A stretch of DNA of 37,240 nucleotides from Ignavibacteria bacterium (GTDB lineage Bacteria; Bacteroidota; Ignavibacteria; Palsa-1295): assembly GCA_013287605.1 (NCBI GenBank), contig JABDDM010000016.1:1-37240 (forward strand). The letters run 5' to 3'. The stretch's first letter is position 1; each line of letters begins with the position of its first letter. Below are positions 1-7,476 of this stretch, piece by piece. A program made the translations under genes and the position numbers. The notes beneath the pieces are model-generated. The model was not told the origin of the DNA. It did not search any database and worked only from the letters and a program-made list of their open reading frames with translations.

Positions 1-303
1 ATGAGCAATGCGATGAAGTACTCCGGCGAGCGCAGGAAGATCTGGATCGAAACCCTGAGGCTAGGTGATCATGCAAAAATATCCATTCGCGACGCCGGTA
101 TTGGGATGGAATCTTCGCGATTATCGCATATCTTTGAAGCTTTCTACCGCGTTGAAGATAGCCGCTCTGCTGGTGGCGCAGGGCTTGGCCTCTCCATCGT
201 GAAGCACACCATCGATGCGCACCACGGCAGCATCGATGTTGAGAGCCAGCCTGGAGTTGGCACCATCTTCACCGTTCATCTTCCACTTAGCACAACACCA
301 TGA
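1..303 (+). CDS. Sensor histidine kinase, C-terminal ATPase domain (partial)
   Basis: This is the C-terminal end of a two-component sensor kinase; the rest lies left of the window. The remaining 100 residues are a HATPase_c domain. The N box (SNAMKYS) is at residues 2-8, so the methionine at base 1 is internal to the protein and not its start. The G1 box (DAGIGM), the F box (IFEAFYR) and the G2 box (GLGLSIVKH) follow in the usual order, so ATP binding should be intact. The stop codon overlaps the start of the response regulator (ATGA), which indicates translational coupling and a cognate pair. The sensed signal cannot be told, because the sensor and dimerisation domains are missing. Confidence 0.9.
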   Translation: MSNAMKYSGERRKIWIETLRLGDHAKISIRDAGIGMESSRLSHIFEAFYRVEDSRSAGGAGLGLSIVKHTIDAHHGSIDVESQPGVGTIFTVHLPLSTTP

Positions 304-986
304 AACGCATACTACTTATCGAAGACGATCCAGCGATTTCGATCGGTCTGGAGGCGGCCCTGACGCAGGAAGGTTATGTGGTTGTGACGGCCGCGGATGG
401 AAATTCAGGAGCGCTCAAAGCAAAAGATCCAACGATCGATCTTATCCTGCTTGACATCATGCTGCCCGGCAAAGACGGGATGGAAATCTGCAAAGAGCTG
501 CGACACGAAAATAATCGTGTACTTGTCCTGATGTTAACCAGCAAGAATGAAGAGATCGACAAGGTACTTGGGCTGGAGATCGGAGCAGATGACTATGTGA
601 CGAAGCCATTCAGCATCCGAGAACTGCTGGCTCGCATCAAAGCCTTACTACGGAGATCGAACGAGTTAAAGATGGGGATCGAGCAAATTGCATTCGGACC
701 CGTGACGGTCGACTTCACCAAACACGAACTCTCACTTCTCGGCGCACCCCAACGTCTCTCCACCAAAGAATTTCAGATCCTCAAATTTTTCGTTGAACGC
801 GAAGGGCAGGTCGTAACTCGTGACATGCTTCTCGATTCTGTTTGGGGATATACTGTGTTTCCAACGACGCGCACAGTCGACAATTATATTCTCTCGTTAC
901 GAAAGAAGATCGAGATGGAGCCATCGGAGCCAAAGCACCTGCTGACAGTTCACACTTCGGGTTACCGGTTCGTGCTGAACCCGTAG
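300..986 (+). CDS. OmpR/PhoB-family response regulator
   Basis: This is a DNA-binding response regulator of 228 residues, the usual length for the family. The receiver domain (residues 1-120) has the acidic pair D9/D10, the phosphoacceptor D52 in LLDIMLPGKDG, T80 and K102 in VTKPF. The C-terminal winged-helix domain (about 130-226) contains STKEFQILKFF and the recognition-helix region TRTVDNYILSLRKKIE, and ends with a typical SGYRFVL strand. It overlaps the kinase gene by 4 bases and should be phosphorylated by it. Target genes cannot be read from the sequence. No other gene follows closely enough on this strand to be a certain operon member, although the VOC gene starts 35 bases downstream. 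Confidence 0.93.
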   Translation: MKRILLIEDDPAISIGLEAALTQEGYVVVTAADGNSGALKAKDPTIDLILLDIMLPGKDGMEICKELRHENNRVLVLMLTSKNEEIDKVLGLEIGADDYVTKPFSIRELLARIKALLRRSNELKMGIEQIAFGPVTVDFTKHELSLLGAPQRLSTKEFQILKFFVEREGQVVTRDMLLDSVWGYTVFPTTRTVDNYILSLRKKIEMEPSEPKHLLTVHTSGYRFVLNP

Positions 987-1021
987 ATTTTGTATTCACG
1001 TTCACTATCAACCTTAAGACA

Positions 1022-1387
1022 ATGCCACGAGTCGTACACTTCGAAATTCCGGCGGAAGATCCTAAGCGAGCTACCGCGTTTTATGAGTCGGTATTTGGAT
1101 GGAAATTCTCAGCGTTTGGCGGTCAGGATTATTGGCTCGCCAAGACCGGAGATACCGGAGAGCCTGGGATCGATGGAGCCATTATGAAGCGCAATGATCC
1201 GAAACAGCCTGTTACAAACAGCATCAGTGTGCCTAGTTTGGACGAGTACGCAAAAAAAGTAGAGGCCGCGGGTGGTAAGATGGTGGTACCAAAGCAGGCG
1301 ATTCCTGCCGCCGGATACTACGCTTACTTCACTGACCCCGAAGGCAACATTCAGGGTCTCTGGGAGAATAACGCGGAAGCGAAGTAA
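1022..1387 (+). CDS. VOC (glyoxalase/bleomycin-resistance fold) family protein
   Basis: This is a 121-residue single-module vicinal-oxygen-chelate protein. It opens with VVHFEIPAEDPKRATAFYE, the first beta-alpha unit, and closes with YFTDPEGNIQGLWE, the typical last strand carrying the conserved Glu. The frame is open further upstream, but the VOC fold begins exactly at the ATG at 1022, and the upstream stretch overlaps the response regulator gene, so 1022 is preferred. Members of this subgroup are small cytoplasmic proteins annotated as glyoxalase-like; the substrate cannot be deduced. It lies 35 bases after the response regulator and may be co-transcribed. It converges on the YwiC-like gene with a 21-base gap. 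Confidence 0.8.
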   Translation: MPRVVHFEIPAEDPKRATAFYESVFGWKFSAFGGQDYWLAKTGDTGEPGIDGAIMKRNDPKQPVTNSISVPSLDEYAKKVEAAGGKMVVPKQAIPAAGYYAYFTDPEGNIQGLWENNAEAK

Positions 1388-1408
1388 TATCGTACCGTCG
1401 CGAGTCTT

Positions 1409-2182
1409 TCAGGATGCCGCGATCATTGCAAGGAAGCCGAGGCACAAGCCAGCCTCCTCGAAGCCAATGCGCCGAAGTCGCAATTTGGAGAATCGATTGA
1501 TATCGCTTGCAATCCAGAGCATCCTCGCAAAGCTGAGCGCCACACTAGCTGCCGGTATCCAACTCGCGTGTGTAAACACTGCGAGCGCAGTCGCGAAGAC
1601 GATCGCGGCAACATGAAAGCGCATCGATAGGCGAAGCGCTGGCTCTTTCTTCAATCGAACGCGAACATTCAGACTGGAGCCGACAAAGAAGAGGCTTGTT
1701 GCGATCCAGAGTTCGAGAGGATGAAGCATGTCCGTCGTCGGTACGCATGCGATCGCTTTGAAGGGTGCGGCGAGACTCAGCGTAAGAAAGCCGATCACCG
1801 CAAGATCCGCCATGTCGCCTCGACGGGAGCGGAGCCAGAGGTATGCGCTAACGAAAATGGATGCTGGTAGCAGCAGGTAAAGAAGCTCAGGATGATGACC
1901 GAAGAGCCAGGTTCCGCTCGCGAGCGTGACGAGTGCACTGCATGCGAGCCGGGAGATATTTCGCCGGCGGAACGAGGGAGACTTTCTGAGGCTGAACAGA
2001 AGCAGCTTGACGGGCTCTTGAGCTAAGAAGGCTGCGGCGAGAAAGAGGAAGGAGAGCGCTGCGTGAAGAATGTCTGGCCTTCTTGCCGAAAGCAATCCAC
2101 CGATCCAGCAACTCGCGAGCACGATGTATGCACCATGCTCGCGAGGAAAAGGATAAGTGGTCTTCGAGTTAATGTTGTTGAT
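1409..2182 (-). CDS. YwiC-like membrane protein, apparent ATC start
   Basis: This is a multi-pass membrane protein of about 257 residues that resembles the YwiC-like family; in Bacillus subtilis ywiC sits in the nitrate-respiration (nar/fnr) locus. The conserved N-terminal signature PREHGA followed by a hydrophobic segment lies upstream of the first usual start codon in frame (GTG at 2122), so translation must begin earlier. The frame is closed by a TAG only 5 codons before base 2182, and no ATG, GTG, TTG or CTG lies in between. A strong GGGAGGA sequence at 2189-2195 sits 7 bases before an in-frame ATC at 2182 and 16 before an ATT at 2173. ATC is the best-spaced choice. It is the last gene of the NO-response operon, 56 bases after norB. 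The function of the family is unknown. Confidence 0.7.
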   Translation of the reverse strand: MNNINSKTTYPFPREHGAYIVLASCWIGGLLSARRPDILHAALSFLFLAAAFLAQEPVKLLLFSLRKSPSFRRRNISRLACSALVTLASGTWLFGHHPELLYLLLPASIFVSAYLWLRSRRGDMADLAVIGFLTLSLAAPFKAIACVPTTDMLHPLELWIATSLFFVGSSLNVRVRLKKEPALRLSMRFHVAAIVFATALAVFTHASWIPAASVALSFARMLWIASDINRFSKLRLRRIGFEEAGLCLGFLAMIAAS

Positions 2183-2188
2183 ATTCGA

Positions 2189-2195
2189 TCCTCCC
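2189..2195 (-). promoter_or_regulatory. Ribosome binding site deciding the ywiC-like start
   Basis: GGGAGGA on the minus strand is one of the best Shine-Dalgarno matches in the window. It lies between norB and the YwiC-like gene. Its spacing of 7 bases to ATC at 2182 is ideal, while the ATT at 2173 is too far. It argues that the rare start codon is real and not a sequencing error. Confidence 0.6.
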
Positions 2196-2238
2196 TAGGT
2201 GAGAAGTTGCTTAGGGCTTGCAACTTCTCCGCAAAGCG

Positions 2239-4527
2239 CTAGTCGTGATTGCGCATTGCCGGAGCAATCCACCCGGCTCGTGACGTACGATCATCCGTCT
2301 CTCCGGCGCCAGCCTCCGGCTTGAGAGAATGCCCTGTTGCCAGACCGATGATAAATAGTATGAGCGCAACGGCTCCAACGGCGAAGAGCGTATCACCTGG
2401 AATGCGGAGCCATCGAAGTGTTTGCATGCCGGAAGATTGCAAAAATTCTGCACTTCGGGCGTACCAATATCCGTATTTCACGGAAGCCCATGTCTGACGA
2501 AGTCCGACAGGCAATAGGCTGAAGGTGACCATTGCAAAGAGACCGAGGTTAATGCTCCAGAATGCGAAGCGGATCATCCCTTCCTTCCATGCGAGACCAG
2601 GGCGCAACGCACGAAGGCAGAAGAGCATCAGCCCGATCCCGAGCATCCCGTAAACTCCAAAGAGTGCGGCATGTGCGTGAACAGGTGTGGTATTCAACCC
2701 TTGCATGTAATAGAGAGCGATCGGCGGATTGATCATGAATCCGAAAAGTCCGGCACCAAGCATGTTCCAGAAGGCGACCGAGACGAAGAAGTAGATCGGC
2801 CACTTATAATTCTGTACCCATGGCTTCGCCCTCGAGAGCCTGATGTTCTGCCAGGCTTCGTAGCCTACGAACATGAGCGGCACAACTTCGAACGCGCTGA
2901 AGACAGAGCCGAGCGCAAGAACGAATGTCGGCGTTCCGGAGAAGTAGAGATGATGCAGCGTCCCAATGATCCCTCCTGAGAGAAAGATCGTCGAGGAGAG
3001 TACGGTCGCTTGTCCCGCAGTCTTGATGCTCAAGAGCTTCAAGCGGGCAAAGAGGAACGCGATCACTACTGTCGCAAACACTTCGAAAAATCCTTCGACC
3101 CAAAGATGAACGACCCACCAACGCCAGTATTCGGCGATTGCAAGATTGGTGTGTTTGCCGTAGGCCAGAGCGGCCGCGTAAAAGCCTGCGATCGCAATGG
3201 TCGAGATCGAAAACAGCGTTAAGATCGGCCGCTGCTCATCTTTGCGTTTGAGCGCCGGCCAAATAGCACGGGTCACAAGGAACAGCCAGAGAAGCAATCC
3301 AACAAAGAGCGCGACCTGGAAAGCACGACCAAGATCGATGTACTCGTAACCGCTGTGCCCAAAGAGGAACCACAGACTGTCCGGCATCTTGTGCATAATG
3401 CTAAGCCATTCACCGGCCATCGAACCAAGCACAACGACAAGAAGCGCACCAAAGAGAATATTTACTCCGAGTCGCTGACCTCTTGGTTCATGGCCAACGG
3501 CTGGTCCGATATAGAGCCCAGCAGCCAGCCATGCCGTTGCGATCCAGAAGATACCCAGCTGAGTATGCCAGGTACGACTAATTACATAGGGGAGAAAATC
3601 CGAAAGCGGAATCCCGTAAAAGCCGTTGCCTTCTATTCCGTAATGTCCCGTGATCACACCCATCACAATCTGCAGCAAGATGAGCCCAGAGACCGTCCAG
3701 AAGTATTTCACGATCGCACGTTGTGAGGGCGTTGCGTTGGAGCCAAGCAACGGATCAGTAGATGGTACATCACCCGTAGGGATTTCATGATTCTGTGTTG
3801 CGTACCACCACGCCATGCCGCCAATACCTGCGAGGAGCATAATGATGCTTACACCACTCCAAACGACGGAATCACTCGTTGGCTCATTAGCCACAAGCGC
3901 TTCATGCGGCCAATTGCTGGTGTAGCTTACGTCGTCGTTCGGTCTGTTCGTGGAGGCCGCCCATGAACTCCAAAAGAAGAATGCGGCAAGCTGATGGAGC
4001 TTTGCCGGATCGCTCAACGAATTCTGTGGCATGGCGTAGGCATCCCGCCCATTCGTGAAGAGCTCCGCGTAGTACTTCGCGTTTGCATCAAAGGCTTTCG
4101 CTCGGATCGGATCGAGAGTGATCGTTTTCGTGCTCTCTGCGAATGTGTTTGTTCGCATGAGCTTTTTCAAGCCGTCGACGAGAGATGCTTTGTCGCCCGA
4201 TAGCAGCGAATCGAACGGTTTGTTATGCTGCTGAATGCTCCACGCATCAAGAATGAAGATGGCTTCGCGGTGAAGCCAGTCTGCGGACCAATCAGGCGCA
4301 GTATAACTGCCGTGACCCCAGAGCGAACCCAACTCCATTCCTCCGATTGACTGCCAGACATTCTGCCCGGATTCAATATCTTCTCTCGTGAGAAGTGTCT
4401 GGCCATCGGTCGTAACTACACGATCCGGAATGGGAGGTGCTTGTTGGTAAATGCGAGTGCCGACCCAGATTAAAACAATGAACGAGCAGACGATCACCGC
4501 TCCAAATGTCAGCCAAAGCTTCTTCAT
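2239..4527 (-). CDS. norB: Quinol-dependent nitric oxide reductase (qNOR)
   Basis: This enzyme reduces 2 NO to N2O in the cytoplasmic membrane with electrons from quinol. At 762 residues it has the length of single-subunit qNOR, in which a NorC-like N-terminal extension without a haem c motif (about residues 1-210) is fused to the haem-copper-oxidase-like NorB core. The core shows H321 (HTQLGIFW), H474 with E478 and E482 in VVHLWVEGFFEVF, the H525/H526 pair in TLHHLYF, and H617/H619 in VHAHAALFG. These match the known haem and non-haem iron ligands and the conserved glutamates. No CxxCH motif is present, which supports the quinol type. It lies 23 bases after ric and before the YwiC-like gene. 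The context points to NO detoxification; no nitrite or N2O reductase gene is visible here. Confidence 0.95.
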   Translation of the reverse strand: MKKLWLTFGAVIVCSFIVLIWVGTRIYQQAPPIPDRVVTTDGQTLLTREDIESGQNVWQSIGGMELGSLWGHGSYTAPDWSADWLHREAIFILDAWSIQQHNKPFDSLLSGDKASLVDGLKKLMRTNTFAESTKTITLDPIRAKAFDANAKYYAELFTNGRDAYAMPQNSLSDPAKLHQLAAFFFWSSWAASTNRPNDDVSYTSNWPHEALVANEPTSDSVVWSGVSIIMLLAGIGGMAWWYATQNHEIPTGDVPSTDPLLGSNATPSQRAIVKYFWTVSGLILLQIVMGVITGHYGIEGNGFYGIPLSDFLPYVISRTWHTQLGIFWIATAWLAAGLYIGPAVGHEPRGQRLGVNILFGALLVVVLGSMAGEWLSIMHKMPDSLWFLFGHSGYEYIDLGRAFQVALFVGLLLWLFLVTRAIWPALKRKDEQRPILTLFSISTIAIAGFYAAALAYGKHTNLAIAEYWRWWVVHLWVEGFFEVFATVVIAFLFARLKLLSIKTAGQATVLSSTIFLSGGIIGTLHHLYFSGTPTFVLALGSVFSAFEVVPLMFVGYEAWQNIRLSRAKPWVQNYKWPIYFFVSVAFWNMLGAGLFGFMINPPIALYYMQGLNTTPVHAHAALFGVYGMLGIGLMLFCLRALRPGLAWKEGMIRFAFWSINLGLFAMVTFSLLPVGLRQTWASVKYGYWYARSAEFLQSSGMQTLRWLRIPGDTLFAVGAVALILFIIGLATGHSLKPEAGAGETDDRTSRAGWIAPAMRNHD

Positions 4528-4550
4528 AGTGCAATCAGTGTAGAAATAAG

Positions 4551-5288
4551 TTATACCCTCATGGAACGCAGCTTCTGTTCAAGCTTCTCTGCTCGGGGGA
4601 AAAGAAGGTTGTTCTCCAGATGCACATGACGATGAAGATCACGTTCATACGCAGCGAGCTCCTCCAGCGTTACCCTGTAAGTTGTGCAGGCGTCTTCAGG
4701 AGGTGTGTAATTGTTGGTGATCGTATGAATCTCCTCTAGCGCGGCACCGGCGGCTTCATGCTCCTGGCGCATCATGCTGATCGGATTCTCCACCGAACCG
4801 AACGGAGCACGGGGCGATGCTGCATTAGCAGCTTCTGCTCGAGCCAGTTGCGAAATGTATGGGAAGAGCATTTGCTCTTCTTTGACCATGTGCTGAGCCA
4901 TGTCTTCGGAGACCTCAAGGAAAAGATCTCGCACGCGCACCATTTCGGGATGATGTTCGCCGTGAACGGCTGCGACCTTGATCACATGAGCCTTCATCGC
5001 TGGTGTTGTTCCACGGATGTAGCTATGATGGTTCTGGACGATATAATCGGCAAGGAAGTCAAGGCTCCAGAACTGGAGATGTGTATCGCTGTAAGAGGCT
5101 TCCGACTGAAGCGCAGCGATCTCGCCGAGAAGTTTGTCCTGATCCACGCCCTTCTCGTTGCAAGCTTCTGTTATCGAGCGGTTGCCACGGCAGCAGAAGT
5201 CAAGTCCATTTTTTTCGAAGATCGCGGCTGTACGGTAATCGTCAACAACTATTTCGCTGATGGTTTTGGGTTCAAGGTCGATTAGCAT
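4551..5288 (-). CDS. ric: Iron-sulfur cluster repair di-iron protein Ric (YtfE/ScdA)
   Basis: This cytoplasmic di-iron protein repairs Fe-S clusters damaged by NO or oxidants. It has 245 residues from the chosen ATG. The N-terminal ScdA_N/DUF542 domain carries DYRTAAIFEKNGLDFCCRG with the conserved CC pair. The hemerythrin-like domain follows, with His/Glu iron-ligand motifs NHHSY, HGEHHPEM, HMVKEEQ, RQEHEAAG and HRHVHLENNLLFP. An upstream TTG at 5354 would add 22 residues, but it overlaps the regulator gene and the family normally starts a few residues before the TISEIV motif, so 5288 is preferred. It lies between the Crp/Fnr regulator (56-base gap) and norB (23-base gap), a well-known NO-stress neighbourhood. 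Confidence 0.92.
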   Translation of the reverse strand: MLIDLEPKTISEIVVDDYRTAAIFEKNGLDFCCRGNRSITEACNEKGVDQDKLLGEIAALQSEASYSDTHLQFWSLDFLADYIVQNHHSYIRGTTPAMKAHVIKVAAVHGEHHPEMVRVRDLFLEVSEDMAQHMVKEEQMLFPYISQLARAEAANAASPRAPFGSVENPISMMRQEHEAAGAALEEIHTITNNYTPPEDACTTYRVTLEELAAYERDLHRHVHLENNLLFPRAEKLEQKLRSMRV

Positions 5289-5344
5289 TTGGATGAGTTC
5301 TATTAAGTAATTGTGTATTGACGGATCGAGTAACGGTAGCGAAG

Positions 5345-5956
5345 CTAATGCCAAAGAATTTTTCCTTCTTCGATCTCCAGCTTTCCTTGCTCTTCCATGG
5401 TTTTGATCGTTCGAATGACCGTCTCGACTCGGAGTCCAGCCATATCGGCAAGCTGTTGGCGTGTGAAAGGGACGTTGTAGGTCTCCCCTTTCTTTTTGCC
5501 TTCCGACTTGCGGAAATAGTTGATGAGTGTCGTGAGTCGATGATCGGCTTCTTCAACTGCGACTTCGCTCAGCATGATCGACTTGTAAACAAGCCGGTCA
5601 CTGAGTACCTCGGTCAGTCGGAGATGTGCATCGAAATTTTCGCGAAGCAGTTTGAGGAAATCCTCTCGGCCGATCTTCCAGATCGTGCTCTTGGAAACTG
5701 CAACTGCGCTCGCCGGGTAGGGCTTGTGATTGAAGAATGGAGGCTCACCAAAGCTTTGGCCATCGGTAAAGTACCCTTGGACAAATTCCCTGCCTTGATC
5801 ACTGTAATGCGCCATTTTCACCTTCCCTTTGTCAACGATGAAGAAGCTTGTCGCTTCTTCTGATTGCCGAAAAAGGATTGCGCCTTTCTCAAGCTTCACG
5901 CACGTTGCGTTGTATTTCTTCAGCAGCTCCTTCGGTACCAATTCGACACGTATCAT
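5345..5956 (-). CDS. Crp/Fnr-family transcriptional regulator (probable NO regulator)
   Basis: This is a 203-residue regulator with an N-terminal cyclic-nucleotide-binding-like domain (residues about 10-120, FFIVDKGKVKMAH, GQSFGE) and a C-terminal Crp helix-turn-helix (FTRQQLADMAGLRVETVIR, about 160-185). It has a single cysteine (C19), so it cannot carry an Fnr-type Fe-S cluster. The cAMP-contacting residues are not convincingly conserved. This pattern fits DNR/NnrR-like proteins, which sense NO through haem, though nothing in the sequence proves haem binding. It leads the ric-norB-ywiC operon, and its own promoter region carries a palindrome of Fnr type, so it probably activates itself and the three genes behind it. 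Confidence 0.9.
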   Translation of the reverse strand: MIRVELVPKELLKKYNATCVKLEKGAILFRQSEEATSFFIVDKGKVKMAHYSDQGREFVQGYFTDGQSFGEPPFFNHKPYPASAVAVSKSTIWKIGREDFLKLLRENFDAHLRLTEVLSDRLVYKSIMLSEVAVEEADHRLTTLINYFRKSEGKKKGETYNVPFTRQQLADMAGLRVETVIRTIKTMEEQGKLEIEEGKILWH

Positions 5957-5967
5957 TCGAACACTTG

Positions 5968-5975
5968 CAAAATTA
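5968..5975 (-). promoter_or_regulatory. Candidate -7 promoter element of the NO-response operon
   Basis: TAATTTTG on the minus strand matches the Bacteroidota -7 consensus TAnnTTTG. The expected transcription start (about 5962) is only some 6 bases before the regulator's ATG, giving a very short leader. No TTTG is found at the -33 spacing; an activator site is there instead. Confidence 0.5.
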
Positions 5976-5998
5976 CTGGAAGCAGGACAGGGGTTTTT

Positions 5999-6012
5999 AT
6001 GACCTAAATCAT
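5999..6012 (-). promoter_or_regulatory. Fnr/DNR-like palindromic operator
   Basis: The 14-base inverted repeat ATGATTTAGGTCAT (ATGA, 6 bases, TCAT) keeps the TGA-N6-TCA core of Fnr-type sites (TTGAT-N4-ATCAA). Its centre is about 43 bases upstream of the predicted transcription start, close to the class II activator position near -41.5. It most likely binds the Crp/Fnr protein encoded just downstream. Confidence 0.55.
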
Positions 6013-6127
6013 GTCTTGCATTAAAACAACGGATTTCATTGCTAAATGTAGGCAGCAGCGGAGACTAAGCAAATAAGAAAAAATGGCTGTTACCGCTGAT
6101 TCATTCACTCTACGAGCAGCCCGAAGC

Positions 6128-7084
6128 TTACTTGGGAGGATGCTCACGATACCATGCTAGAGTATTCTTGATCGCCCGCCGTGTGGGTGTAGCGTGGATG
6201 CCGAACGCGTGTTCGAACTTGCTGCTATCAACGATGAATGGTTTCTCGAACTCGTACATCATTTCCACCATTTCCCGCGCTCCTGGAATGAAAATCCCGG
6301 CGAAGCGCATCGTCAGCGTTCCCATTCCGCTCATCTTTGGAGGCGCTCCGATCTCCTCAAAGAAGAGAGTCATCAGTTCACGCTGTGTCAGGCTTTCGGC
6401 ATTCGGGACATGCCATGCCTGGCCAAGCGCCTCGTCATGCTGACCCAGTACCACCAGCGCTTTGCCGAAATCGTCGATGTAAGTGAACGTGTGAGCTAGG
6501 TCGATGTTGCCAAGCAGCACCGCGTTCTTCCCCTTTAGCGCGGGGTAGATGGCGCGCGCACCAAGGCTGGATTCAAGAACACCTGGCCCAAAGTAGTCCG
6601 AGCCGCGCCCGATTGCAACCCGCAGCTTGCCACTCTTGTCTGCAGCGAGTAGTTTCTCGGCCATTTCCGCACGAACTTTCCCCTTGCGCGTTGTGGCATG
6701 ATACGGCAAGTCTTCGCGGATCGGCCCGTCAACCTCGCCATACATGTACACGTTCTCGGCGACAATAAGCTTGGCACCGTTTGCTGCGACACCGGACGCA
6801 ATCGAGTCCTGGAGCGGGATAAACTTTGTTACCCACTCCTGATAAGCAGGCTGTGCACACTGGTACACGACAGTCGCGCCTCCGGTGACAGTTCTCACCT
6901 TCTGTGGATCGAACGCATCGGAGGCAACAAATTCGACGCCGTTCGTTTGCGCTTCGGATTTGCCGCTTCGGTTGATCATGCGAACCCGTTTGCCCTGAAC
7001 GACTAGCTCGCGCATCACTGCTCTGCCTAACGGGCCCGTGCCAAAGACGACGTGCAATTCGTCCGCAGAGGATACATTTGTCAT
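6128..7084 (-). CDS. NAD-dependent epimerase/dehydratase-like protein (extended SDR)
   Basis: This 318-residue Rossmann-fold protein begins with the dinucleotide-binding motif FGTGPLGRAVMREL (about residues 13-26), followed by an Arg-Ser pair (INRSG) that often marks NADP preference. A sequence YMYGEVDGP near residue 115 and a later lysine-rich helix occupy the place of the usual YxxxK active site, but a canonical YxxxK is not evident. The C-terminal half resembles the substrate domain of nucleotide-sugar epimerases. It stands alone, divergent from the patatin gene. The substrate is unknown. Confidence 0.75.
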   Translation of the reverse strand: MTNVSSADELHVVFGTGPLGRAVMRELVVQGKRVRMINRSGKSEAQTNGVEFVASDAFDPQKVRTVTGGATVVYQCAQPAYQEWVTKFIPLQDSIASGVAANGAKLIVAENVYMYGEVDGPIREDLPYHATTRKGKVRAEMAEKLLAADKSGKLRVAIGRGSDYFGPGVLESSLGARAIYPALKGKNAVLLGNIDLAHTFTYIDDFGKALVVLGQHDEALGQAWHVPNAESLTQRELMTLFFEEIGAPPKMSGMGTLTMRFAGIFIPGAREMVEMMYEFEKPFIVDSSKFEHAFGIHATPTRRAIKNTLAWYREHPPK

Positions 7085-7476
7085 AGTGCGTAAGCGCTCG
7101 AAAATGAGTTCGGAACGGTCACACCGTGCACAAAATCCTCAGGCATTGCTCCAGATCCCGGACCTCGAAACTGCGAGTGCGACCGGTGGTTACCGAGAGC
7201 GATTCTAGATTGATCGATGGCGGCGTGTATGGATTTAGAAGCTCTGTCGGTATCAATTCAGCCTATGCCATCCGAACCGCTTCAAAATTACTGGATGTGA
7301 AACAGCGGCATTTATCACATAAGTCTCCGATTTGCAGGATAATAGGTGCCTCCGAAAAATTGAAACGGAACCGGATAGAAGTTGCTCACGGAAGCTATGA
7401 ACTTTCATGCTCAAGCTTGTTGATTGCAATGGCTTTCCATTCCCGTTTGTTCGTGCCATGCGTTAATTTTGCACGA
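7085..7476. other. Divergent intergenic region, no gene supported
   Basis: This is 392 bases between the epimerase-like gene (leftward) and the patatin gene (rightward). The patatin frame is open through most of it, but the translation has no domain and the signal peptide starts only at 7477. A TAATTTTG at 7464-7471 matches the TAnnTTTG -7 consensus and would start a nearly leaderless mRNA at the ATG. I see no other structure. Confidence 0.5.
7464..7471 (+). promoter_or_regulatory. Candidate -7 promoter element of the patatin gene
   Basis: TAATTTTG matches TAnnTTTG and ends 5 bases before the ATG at 7477. The same octamer stands before the Crp/Fnr gene. A TTTG occurs upstream, but 14 bases away instead of about 20, so support is moderate. 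Confidence 0.35.

Noticed and set aside
842-1021. In-frame upstream extension of the VOC protein
   Set aside because: It overlaps the response regulator, shows no VOC homology, and the fold begins exactly at 1022.
7126-7476. A 117-codon N-terminal extension of the patatin protein
   Set aside because: It would place the signal peptide in the middle of the protein, and its composition is not protein-like.
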